Shown: positions 54,798-64,000 of the stretch, piece by piece
Layout: each line of letters starts with the position of its first letter
Numbering within the stretch: the first letter of the stretch is position 1
Source of the DNA: Oreohelix idahoensis
Taxonomy: Eukaryota; Mollusca; Gastropoda; Stylommatophora; Oreohelicidae
Direction: 5' to 3'
NCBI GenBank assembly: GCA_024509875.1
Contig: JAMPIV010011334.1
Span: 1-64,000, forward strand
Length of the DNA stretch: 64,000 bases
The notes under the pieces: model-generated
Told to the model about the DNA's origin: nothing
What the model saw: the letters and a program-made list of their open reading frames with translations, nothing else
Databases searched by the model: none
Translations under genes and position numbers: made by a program

Positions 54798-56064
54798 TTT
54801 CACCACAACGAGACGATATATCGCTTCCAAAATAGTTTGGTCAACCAGAAACTAACATTGAAAGGAACATCAAATCAGCAAAGGAATGGAGTGAACGTAA
54901 AATGAATACTTCAGACAATTCAGTAAATGAAACAAAGGTGAACTTTACTTTGCCAGAAGAAGGTGAATGTTATGGATCTGTCATATATCCTGAGACAGAC
55001 CGGATGAAAGAAGAGCGTGGAAAGCTGATTGAGAAATACCACAGTCGTGGTGGTCGTATGAGAAACATTACAGAAGAGAAACCAATGACTTAAGAGATTT
55101 CAGACACTTTAGAGGAAGCCGTATGAGTAGTAATGGTTACTGTGGTAGTTTTCAAAGTGAACGTCGTATTGGATTTAGAAACAGATACAGAGGACAAGAG
55201 ATAAGCAGGGAATTTTGTTCCAACAGACGAAGCTTTAGTGAACAAAGAGCTGGAGAAGTAAAGAGATGTAGTTTCAGAGGAGATTGCCGCTGGGAAGACA
55301 GAAGAGAGAGTTACCCTCTGTACAGTAGAGCACGTTGTAGATGGAGTTATGGTAGTGAGAGATGTTGTTGTAGTAGCCGTGGATATCGTCAGCCTAAATG
55401 GAGCAGCTACCATGAAGACTATGACAATGAATAAGAGGCATGAAGAGGCCACTGGTAATAGTATTTTTGAATTACAGGGGTCTAAAACTAACATCACTAA
55501 CTGAGAAAGGAAGGCCTAATAGAGTAATATGTACAGATGAGTGTCAAAATGACTTAGATAAAAGTGAGAATATTTTTTTTTTAAGAATCAAGTTTGATAC
55601 TTTATGATTTAGACAACATTTCTTTCTCAGGGCAGATGTTTCGGCATTGGTCATAGGTAGTTGCCACAAGTTTTCTGCAGAATTCCAAGTCTCCAAGAAG
55701 CTGGGTGACCACATGAACATTAACCCTTCAGCAGTTTGATGTTACTAGGAGGACAAGACACTAGACGAGCGGATTTTGATTTAGCTTGAGCATTCTTGCC
55801 TGTAGTTTCATTCGTATAATTTTGATGACTTGGAATGAATTTTGAAGATTGTGCATGCATTTCTCTGCTGTGAATTTGAATTTTGTTTAATTTTAGAGAC
55901 AGTGAATGTAATCGTCGCTAGAACAATTTGTATGCTATTATTGTGGGTTTGTGTATTTTTGATGTTTATTTTGATGATGTATTTTGATTTTGGGGATGTA
56001 TATGACTCCAATCACTATCTCCAGGGTGAAAAACCTCTGTTTTTCACGGGTGGAAAGGGGTGGA
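54798..56064 (+). other. Element B 3' internal region, pol absent
   Basis: Only short ORFs (54902-55093 and 55123-55434, the latter Arg/Ser-rich) occupy the place of pol. None resembles integrase, RT or RNase H in any frame. The last bases, GGGTGGAAAGGGGTGGA, directly before TGTCAC at 56065, form a good polypurine tract. The region seems to be a deletion remnant or the normal end of a gag-only element. Confidence 0.7.
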
Positions 56065-56716
56065 TGTCACGGAGTGTTTTGAGGGTGTAATGCACGTATG
56101 AATGTTCCCATGCTTCAGCGAGAGTTTTATTAGTCATTTGAGTTGTTGTGAGTTGGGTATGCTTGAGTTGTAATATTTTAGTTACAAGCAATGTTGTGAG
56201 CATTGATTAAGACAAGCTGCTTGCTATAGTCATGCGTGAACGAAGCTCAGTGCGGTGTGGAAGGGTTTTACGTGTTTGTTCAATACGAATGAAAGGGGTC
56301 AGTCAGAGAGAGATGTGTGTTGGGTCAGTAGTGTGGTGGGTCAGTAGAAAGTTGAGTCAGTAGAGAGTAGACAGTATACAGGAGACAGCGAAGAGCGTAG
56401 AGAAGAGAAGAGTGGATGTCTATAGTAGTGCGCGAGTAGAGGGCCAGAGTCATGCAGTGGATTTATGAAGTATCCTATGTTGTGGCTGTAGATATTCAGA
56501 GAATCAGAGTGATTGCAGAATGCTCGGGATTTGTTATGTCTCCAATGATTGTAATGGCACTGCGCCCATTGTGACTTATTTGTGATATAATATATTCACG
56601 AAGATTGATATGGTTGTTGGAGTTGGTGTATTACTCCTTAGACAGTGAGCTAGACGACCGGTGTATGAGTGTTGTCTGATCTTCTACATCCACCTACAAA
56701 CACCCTACTCGTCACA
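56065..56716 (+). repeat. LTR of element B, right copy (652 bp, uninterrupted)
   Basis: From TGTCACGGAGTGTTTTGAGG to ACCCTACTCGTCACA. It is preceded by a purine tract and matches the left LTR on both sides of the element A insertion. A TATA-like GTGATATAATATATTCACG lies at ~56581. Numerous single-base differences from the left copy show that B is older than A, whose LTRs are closer. Confidence 0.94.
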
Positions 56717-56719
56717 GGA

Positions 56720-56875
56720 GCCCAATACCGGTCCTGGTCACCGATCTCATAGCCAACATAAAGTTTGTACGCTTTCTTTATCATCTGTGTAATGGGTCGC
56801 CTTTGTGATAGCAAAGTTATTTGTCTGCAGATATAGCAAAACTAATCCGCACTGTTCACACACACACGAGGCATC
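56720..56875 (-). pseudogene. Family-W protein, copy 1, N-terminal part
   Basis: Minus strand from the ATG at 56875: MPRVCVNSADFCYICRQ-like sequence with ITLLSQ, then ITQMIKKAYKLYVGYEIGDQ and DRYWAP. Copy 2 has MPRTCVNSANNFCYICGEVT and GDQDKSWAPHICC at the same place. The frame is cut at WAP by the end of element B and resumes at 36221 with PHTYV, the equivalent of PHICC. After that junction ~110 residues of the family are missing, so copy 1 was already deleted or was damaged later. Confidence 0.8.
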
Positions 56876-57061
56876 TTGAGCGACACGTCTGCACTCCCAG
56901 AATCAACAACACAAATTATGACAAGGAGGAAATGTGTTGCAATGACTGCTACAGATTGCGTCATCCAATTGGCGCTCAAGGCTATCCGTCTCGTGTGGAA
57001 TCACGCGCCAGGGCTATACAAAAGAGAGGCACTGGGTCATTCGCGACGGGAAGGTGAAGCC

Positions 57062-57186
57062 TACTGAACCCCTCCCCCCCCCCCACCCCACCTCACACCC
57101 CCCCCACCCCCCCCCCCCTCCCCCTCCCCCCCTCCCCCCCCCCACCCCCACCCCTCCCACCCCCCCCCCCCTCCCCCCCCCCCCCC

Positions 57187-57222
<36 letters not shown>

Positions 57223-57237
57223 ACCCCCCCCCCGCCC

Positions 57238-57272
<35 letters not shown>

Positions 57273-57285
57273 ACCCCCGTCCCCG
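57062..57285. repeat. C-rich low-complexity tract
   Basis: Almost entirely C with scattered A and T, including runs of more than 30 C. It lies between the family-W copy 1 start codon and its right end. The long Pro-rich and Gly-rich ORFs here are by-products. Such runs are a typical site of sequencing error. Confidence 0.95.
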
Positions 57286-57959
57286 ATCTTGACAACTAGA
57301 GCTATTTCGCGATTTTTAAGTTCACATCCGTGATCAGCATGTCCAAATTAGTTAACAATAGCTACTTTTGTCTCGGATACATTTTGGCTGTTTATATATA
57401 ATCGAACAGTTAATAGCAAAAAAAAATACGAAGTCGTGACTTCAACAGCATGGTTCTCACGTTGAGCTATAATGTTAATGGGACATAATACTTTATGTAA
57501 CTAAATTACATTCAATCGTCTTGACGTTTTTTTTTTTCATACAAATTAGTTGAAAATGCGTGAAAAATAACAATTTAAAAATAGAAATGACTTTTCTATA
57601 ACCCAACATTATAGTTTCATGTGAGCGAGATACATTCACGTAAGTGTTTGTTTGTTTTACACAGGTAAGGCAGTGTTATCTATCAGCTCCCAGGTGTGGT
57701 TGTTAATGGTATCTCTATCCATGGTAGGTCAGGCAAAATAACACCACGAAACCGGAGTCATTGCGTAGAGATATGAGAGAAAATACGGGTAAGGAAAAAT
57801 GAATGGAAAGGACGAGATAGAGAAAAAGACAGGTAGAACACAGACAAAATGAGACGACGGGAATTTCGTCATCGCAGTATTACACCCACCATTAGTGTTT
57901 GTGGTGGTACCCATTTGATTTTGTTTATTTTGTGGTAATTGGGGTTGTTTTGAGGGATT
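57286..57959. other. No gene seen; right end of family-W copy 1 at 57345-57390
   Basis: CCAAATTAGTTAACAATAGC, then GGATACATTTTGGCTGTT matches the right end of copy 2 (47758-47810). After 57390 the sequence is ordinary and A/T-rich, with no gene. The normal composition ends at ~57955. Confidence 0.55.
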
Positions 57960-60900
57960 GTGTTGGGGGTGGGTGGGTGGGGGGGGGGGGGTTGGGGGGG
58001 GGGGGGGGGGTGAATTATGTGGGGTGGGATTTGTTGTTAGTGGGGTCTACCTGGGGGGGGGGTGTGCTGGGGGGGTGGGGGATGGGGGGAGGGTGGGGGG
58101 GGTGGGGGGGGTGGGTGGGGGTTTTTTTGGGGGGGGGGGGGTGTGGGATTGGGTGGGATATTGGTACTATTGGGGGTGGGGGGTGGTCGGGGGTTTTGTG
58201 GGGGAGGGTAGGGATTGTTTTCTGTGGGATCAGGGGGGGATCGTGTTGTGGATTACGTTGTTTGTGTTATATGGGGGTGGGAGGTGGATTGCCCATTATT
58301 TAAAAGGGTTCTGTCATGTTGTTGGGGGGGGGGATCGTTGTTTTGTTTTTATGAATGAATATTGTATGGGGTAGTAATATCTGTTAGGGGGTATTGGGGT
58401 TGGGGGGGGGGGGGGGGTGTTGGGGGGGGTTGATTTGGATGGGGGGGTGTTACCCGGGGACTAGTATTTAATCTTGGGGGGAGGCATTTTGAACTTGCCT
58501 TTTAGTTTCTTTAGAGGGGGATAAGATGGGTGAGGGGGGGTTATTAAGGTGTTTGTTTGGTTTTGTGGGGGAGGGAGGAAGAGGGGAGTTTGTGTTGGTA
58601 ATCTGGATTGTGGGGGATTGTTTTTTGCTTTACACTTCCAATGGGTGTGGGGTTACCAGTAGGTTGGGGGTAATGTGTTTGTCAAATGTTTTTTGTATAA
58701 TTTGTTGGGGGTTTAGGGTGTGGGGTGTTTTGGTGCTAACGGAAGGGCACTTCTACCATGCGTTAGGTTTTTCTAACCGGGGTTTTTTGTTTTGATTCGC
58801 ATGTTGGGGGTAGTTTAATAGGGGTTTGGGGGAGTTTCGGGTGGTGGATGGGGTTTGTTTTTTGGGGAGGGGGGGGGGTTAGGGGGGGTGGGGCTTTTCT
58901 TGGGGTGGTTGGGTACAGTACTTTGGTGTGTTTGGTGGGGTGTGGGGGGTTGGGGATTGGGGACAGGTGGGTGTTTTGGGGACATCAATGATTGGGGGGG
59001 GGTGGTGATTGGGTGGGGTAGGGGGGGGGTATGTGGGGGGTGTTAGAATTTGGTTGTTTCTAGTGGTTGGGATATGTGTGATGGTGGGGGTGGTCTGGTT
59101 GATGGATTTGGGGGCTGCTGGATATTCATGCGTGTTGTTGTGGGGTGGTTAATGGGGTTGTGGGGGTTCATGGGTGTCCGGTTCTACACATGTGGTTGGA
59201 CTTACGGATAGGGGTGGGGGGGGGGGGTTGGGGGTTGATGGTGGGGAATTTGGGGGGTTGGGGGGGGGGAGGGTGGCGGTTGGACATTTTGATCTTGGTC
59301 AATCTGGGGGGGGTTGATTGGGGTGTCTGGGGGGGGGGTTTATTGGGGGGGGGGTTCCATGTTGTGGGTCTGGTGTGGGGTACTCAATCATGGGGGTCAG
59401 GATGGGGGGTGTTTGGTTATGTGGGGGGGGTAGGGGGGGGGTTTTGGGGGTGTGGTTATTGAGGTTGGGGGAGTTGTACAATGGTGGGGGATAAAATGGC
59501 AGTGAGTGGTCTGTATTTGTCAGAAGGCACATTGATAGGTTCTGGCATCTTCTATGGGGTTGGTGTATTTTTGGAGACTTTGGTCAATGGGGGGTGCCTG
59601 TAATTGGGGGGGGTAGAGGCTGTGATTTATAGGTAATTTTTGGGGTTATATGGTGTTTGTGGAAGGGGTCGAGTGTGTTTGAGTCAGGCATGCAGGTATC
59701 TATCGAACAACTGGGGCGTCTGAGTGTGTCTATGCTAATCTTTTAAGTTATCGGTTTGTTGAAAACTGAGGCAGCATAGGGTGGTGTTTGGGGTTTGGTA
59801 AATTTAGGATACGGGGTATGCAGGAAGGAGCTGGTAGGTGAAAATTTGGTTGTTTGTATTCGGGGGGTGGTGGGGGTTTTTGGAGTTGGTTAGGTATTAG
59901 CATGGTCTCTATATTTGTGTAGCACTGGGGGTTCAAAGTTCCACTAAATCGTTGGGTGGTGGGTTGTTTGGGGGTTGGTATCATGGGGTGGGTTGGGGGG
60001 GGGCCCGATACGTGAGATGTATGGGGGGTTTGGGTGTTTGTGTTGGTGGGTGTTATGTTAAGGATGGGGGATGGGTGATTCTTTGGGGGTTGGGGTTAAT
60101 TAAGTGGGACGACGCGTCCTGGGGGGGTTTTCTACTAATGGTGGGTTGGTTATGGGGCAGGTTGGGAATCACATGAAGAGTCCATGGGGTTATAGCTGGG
60201 GGTTAATGGGGGGGGTTGTGGGGGATCAATGGGTAATTTGATTGGGTCCAATAAATAGTGGTTGTTGGGGGTGGGTGGTAACTATGGGGGGGGTGATGGG
60301 TGGGGGGGTGTGGGGGTTAGGTTATGGTTGTGGGTGGAGGGGGGGTGGGGGGGGGGGGTCCATATAATACTGGGGGTATTGGTAGAAAGGGGTGGGGGGG
60401 GGGGGGGGGGTTTTATGACGGGGGGTGGGGGCACAGTATCCTTTTGGTTTCCGGGTCTGTAACCGGGGTGGGTGGGTGGGGGGGGGGGTGGGGGCGTGGG
60501 TGGGGGGGGGTGTTGGGTTGGTGGGGGGGGGGTGGGGTTTGCCTTATGACCGATTACTTTGGATACCTTGTGGGGTATTGGTGCTATTTGGGGGGGTTGT
60601 GGGGTGGGGGGGGGGGGGGGTGTCAGCATTGGGGTGGGGGGGGAGATGGGGGGTTTGTACTTTATTGTGTCCATTGGTGGGATCTAGACTAAAAGGGGTG
60701 GTGGTTGGCAAGGGTGGGGGGTATGGGGGTGTTGGTGGGTGGTGGGGTTGGTGGGGGGGAAGGGTGGGTGGTGTGGTTTGGTAGGAGGGGGTGTCCATTT
60801 TTTGGGGGTGGAAGGGGGGGGAATATTGGGTGTAGTTTTCAGGGGTGGATGTGGTTTGGGGGGGTCTTTACAAGTGGAGGATGCTGGGTGGGTATGGACT

Positions 60901-61247
60901 GGGGTATTTTGTGGGGGGGGGGTGGTGTTATTGGGTAATGGGTGGGGGGTGTTGGGGTGATGCGTTGGGGGGGGGGTGGTAGGGGGGGGGGGGTGGTTGG
61001 GGGGGACTGGGGGGGGTACAAGTGATAGGTTAGGCATTGTGGAATGGGGGGGGGGGGGGGGGGGGTTGTGGGTAGTTTGGGGGGGGGGGGGGGTATATGG
61101 AGGGGGGGGGGGGGGTGTGGGTTGGGGTGGTGGGGGGAGGGGGGTTGGTGGGGTGGGGGGTAGGGGTGGGGTTAGGGGTAGGGGGGGGGGTGTTGTTTTT
61201 TGTGTGGGTTGTAGAATTTTGGGGTGTTGTTGTGTGTTTGTGGGGGG

Positions 61248-61287
<40 letters not shown>

Positions 61288-64000
61288 TGGGTTTGGGGGG
61301 GGGGAAAGTTTTTTACGGGGGGGGTTTGTATAGATATTTTATGGGTTACAGTGTTTGGTATGGGAAATGATTTTGATGATTAGTTAAGGAAAGTTGGGTG
61401 GGGGGGGTGGGGGGGGGGGGGGGTGGAAGGGGTGGAGTTGTGTGTTTCCATGGGACTCATGATGTTGGGGGGGGGGGGGGGGGGGGGTCTAAGGGTATTT
61501 GGGGTGGATGTTTGGTTAGTCTGTATTAATAATTTATGGATGGTGGTTGGGTTTGTATTGATGGGGGGTGTATTGGGGGGGGGGATGGTGGTTTTTAGGG
61601 GGTTGAATTTATGGTTTTGGTTTTGGTATTTGGTGGGGGGGTGGGTTATATATAGGGTTTGGTTGGGGGGGATGGTTCATGGGGGTTTGACAGGGGGGTT
61701 TATTGGGTGGTGGGGGGGGGGGTTGGGGGGGAAGGGTTGGTGGTTGGGGGGTTTTGGGGGGGGGGGTAATGGGGTTTTGAAAATTTGTTATTTGGTGAGG
61801 AAGACAGGGGTGTGATTATTGGTAATGTTTATGTATATTTGTTGGGTGGTGGGGGTTGTGGGGGGGGGGGTTGGGGGGGGGGGGTGTTGGGGTGGGGGGG
61901 GGGGGTTGTGGGGGGGGGGGGGGGGGGGTTGGGGTTTGTGGGGGTGGGTTTGGGGGGGTGTGGGGTGGGGTGGGTGGTTGGGGGGGGGGGGGGGGGGGTG
62001 GGGTGGGTGGGGTGGGTGGTGTGGGGGGGGGGGTATTGGGGGGGGGGGGGGGGGGGGGGGGTGGGGGGGGGGGGTGTTGGTTTTTTGGTTTATTGTGGGG
62101 GTGTTGGTGGGGGGGTGGGGTTTTGGGGGGTTTTGGTGGGGGGGGGGGAATGTGTTTTGGGTTTGGGGGGGTGGTGGGGGTTGGGGGGGGGGGGGGTTTT
62201 GGGGTTGGGGGTGGGGTTAAGGTGTATGGGGGTGGGGTTTGGGGGGGGGGGGGGGGGTTTTGGGGGGGGGGTGGGGGTGGGGGGGTGTATGTTTTGGGGG
62301 ATTGGGTTGGGGGGGGGGTTTTAGGTGGTGGGGGGGGGTGGGGGGGGGGGGGGGTGGGGGTGGGGGTGTGGTGGGGGGGGTGGGGGTTGAGGGGGGGTTT
62401 GGGTGTGGGGTTGGGGTATGGTATGATTGGGATGGTTTTTAGGGTTGAAGGGTGTTTGGGGTTGATGTTAGGGGTTTTTGGGGGTTTTTTTTGGGTTTTG
62501 GTTTGGTGTTTGTGGTATTTTTTTGGGTTTAAAGGGTGATGTAATGTAAGATTGGGGTTTTGGTGATTTTAGGTGTGGGGGGGGGGGGGGGGGGGGGGAT
62601 GGGTTTGGGGGGTTGGTGTAATTGATGAATGGTATAGATTTTTTGAGGTATTTTTGGGGGTTTGGTATGGGATGGGAGTTTGGTTATTAAGGGGGGTTAT
62701 TGTTGTAGTATTGGGGGGGGGTAGGTATTGGGGGGGGTTATTTTGGGTTTTGGGTGTGGTGGTTTTGGGGTTGTTTTTGGGGGGTTTGGGTTATGTTGGG
62801 GTGGGGGTTTTTATTGGGTTTGTTTTTGAGGGTTTGGAGGTTTTAGGTTATGGGGGTAGGGGTTTTGTTAGGGTTTTTTGAGGGGATGTGGGGGTTTTGG
62901 GGTTTGATTTAAGGTTGGGTTGGGGGGGGGGTATGGGGGGGGGGGGTTTATTGGGGGTGGTTGGTTGGGTTTTATTTGGGGGGGGGTATGTATTATGGTA
63001 GGGTTTTGTTGTGGGGGGGGGGGGTTTTAAAGGGGTGGGGGGGGGGGTATTTTGGGGTTTGGGTATGTAGGAATGGGTATTTTTTTTTTTTGGTTTTGAT
63101 TAATGTTTTTGGGGTGTTTAGGTTTTAGGGATGGTTTTATTAGTTTTGGGTGGGGTGAGGGTTGTTTTGTGATGGGTTGTAATGGGGTTTTTTTTTAAGA
63201 GGGTGGTGTGAAAATGGGATGTTTGGTGGGTTTGGTATGATATTGGGGTTTTGTTATGGGGGGGGGGGGTTTTTTTTGTGGGGGTATGGTAATTGTTTGT
63301 GGGGGGTGAGTATTTTGGGGGGTATTTGGGTGGGATTTTGAAATTGGGGAGGGTTTTTAAGATTATAGGGTGGATGTTTTATGGGGGGTGGTTGGTTTGG
63401 GGGGGGTTAATTGGTGGGGGGGGGGGGGGGGGTGTGGTGTTTGTTGGGTGGGGGGGGGGGGGGGGGGGGGAATTTGGGGGTGGAAATGTATTTGGTGGGG
63501 GTTTTTTTGATTTGTTGATTGGTGGGGGTGTATTGTATTTGTGGTTTTGATTTTAGAGGATTTTAGGGGATTTGGGGGGTTGATTTTGGATTTTTAGGGT
63601 TTGGTTGTTATTGGGGTGGGGTGTTTAATATTTATTTTTGTTAGGTGTTTGTGATTTGATTTGGGGGGGTGGGTTTTATTTGGGTGGGGAAATTTGGAAT
63701 AGGGGGGGGGGTGATTGGGGTGTTGGGGTTTTATTAGTTGGGGTTTGGGGTTTGATAAATGTGGGGTGAGGTTGGTGAAAAAGTTTGGGTTGGGTTTGTT
63801 TGGGGGGGGGGTAATGGGGGGGTGGGTGTATAAATGTATTTATGGGTTAAGTATGTTGGGGGATTTGGAATTTCAAAAATTTTATTTTGGGTTTTTAAAT
63901 GGGTTTTTTGGTGGGGTGGTTTGATGAGGGGGTTGGGTGTTGGATTTTTGTTTTGGTTTTTGTGGGGATTATAGGGTTTGGGTTGGGAAGTTTTTAGGGT
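57960..64000. other. G/T-only low-complexity region, probable assembly or base-calling artefact
   Basis: From 57960 the sequence turns into long G runs with T. C and A become rarer toward the end: after the C at 61805 the next C is at ~63874, and none follows it. G runs exceed 20 in several places (for example ~61255-61285 and ~62041-62061). No period, telomere unit, ORF family or repeat unit is evident. The Gly/Val/Trp-rich ORFs reach 227 codons only because stop codons need A. I annotate no gene here. Confidence 0.85.

Larger units (their letters stand above)
36222..56716 (+). mobile_element. LTR retrotransposon B (gag-protease only), interrupted by element A
   Basis: Bounded by two copies of one LTR: TGTCACGGAGTGTTTTGAGG at 36222 and 56065, and CTACTCGTCACA at 50926-50937 and 56705-56716. 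The left LTR is cut at 36538/50596 by element A. The internal region (50938-56064) carries gag and protease on the plus strand but no integrase, RT or RNase H. Without element A it would be about 6.4 kb. It is inserted in family-W copy 1. The flanks GGGGA and GGAGC overlap the same coding position but do not form a clean 5-base duplication. Confidence 0.85.

Noticed and set aside
55123..55434. Arg/Ser-rich 103-codon ORF in element B
   Set aside because: Could be taken for an RNA-binding protein, but it has no start context or motif, and an alternative frame is about as open; left as unassigned internal sequence.
57014..57299. Overlapping poly-Pro and poly-Gly ORFs on opposite strands
   Set aside because: Direct translation of the C homopolymer tract; not coding.
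60282..61037. Pro/Thr/His-rich minus-strand ORFs
   Set aside because: Antisense of the G/T tract; the same cause as the Gly-rich ORFs.
61785..62539. Gly/Val/Trp-rich ORFs of up to 227 codons in the G/T tract
   Set aside because: They arise because stop codons need A; there is no motif, no codon structure, and several frames are open at once over the same bases.
57960..64000. Telomeric or satellite array
   Set aside because: No fixed unit or period; run lengths vary irregularly and composition drifts along the stretch.
1..64000. CRISPR arrays, rRNA genes, bacterial operons
   Set aside because: No spaced direct repeats, no rRNA sequence and no prokaryotic gene organisation seen.

Overview
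The window is animal nuclear DNA built mostly from mobile elements. It contains spliced-gene structure, tRNA-derived SINEs, many 5'-truncated LINEs, mariner and hAT-like remnants, and Ty3/gypsy LTR elements. There is no bacterial-style gene organisation. The one host gene I can support is a class A GPCR of a style that is expanded in molluscs (ERC in place of DRY at the end of TM3, intron in the second intracellular loop). Together with the type of gypsy and LINE elements, this makes a lophotrochozoan, probably a gastropod mollusc, the best guess. That assignment is inference.

Layout. 1-2.9 kb: a degenerate gypsy element (E1) whose integrase part lies upstream of its reverse transcriptase. 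5.1-13 kb: broken transposons, namely a LINE (5525-6405), a mariner (7542-8591), several SINEs and two LINE 3' ends. 17.1-20.7 kb: GPCR exons covering TM2 to TM7 around a 2.77-kb intron that itself holds LINE fragments. 20.9-25.2 kb: LINE fragments, one coding a C-terminal C2H2 zinc finger, and a hAT-like MITE. 28.7 kb: a full-length SINE with target-site duplication. 30.1-33.7 kb: an RTE-type LINE with an uninterrupted 955-codon ORF and tandem repeats upstream of its 5' end.

34.8-57.4 kb is the centrepiece, a nest of insertions that can be dissected base by base. An unclassified repeat-encoded gene (family W, copy 1) is split by LTR element B (36222-56716). Element B carries gag and protease but no pol. 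Its left LTR is split by LTR element A (36539-50595, TSD GACAG), which has 2.1-2.2-kb LTRs and the order gag, protease, integrase, RT, RNase H. The RT of A is split by insert C (39753-43005, TSD ATAAT). Insert C contains a mariner (40194-41408, TSD TA, 43-bp inverted repeats). The gag of A is separately split by a second, nearly complete family-W copy (45569-47812) with terminal inverted repeats and flanking CTAG.

57.06-57.29 kb is almost pure C, and 57.96-64.0 kb degrades into G/T-only sequence (one C in the last 2.2 kb). I read this as an assembly or base-calling artefact and annotate no genes there. Apart from the GPCR and the RTE ORF, every coding region listed is broken by stops, frameshifts or deletions.
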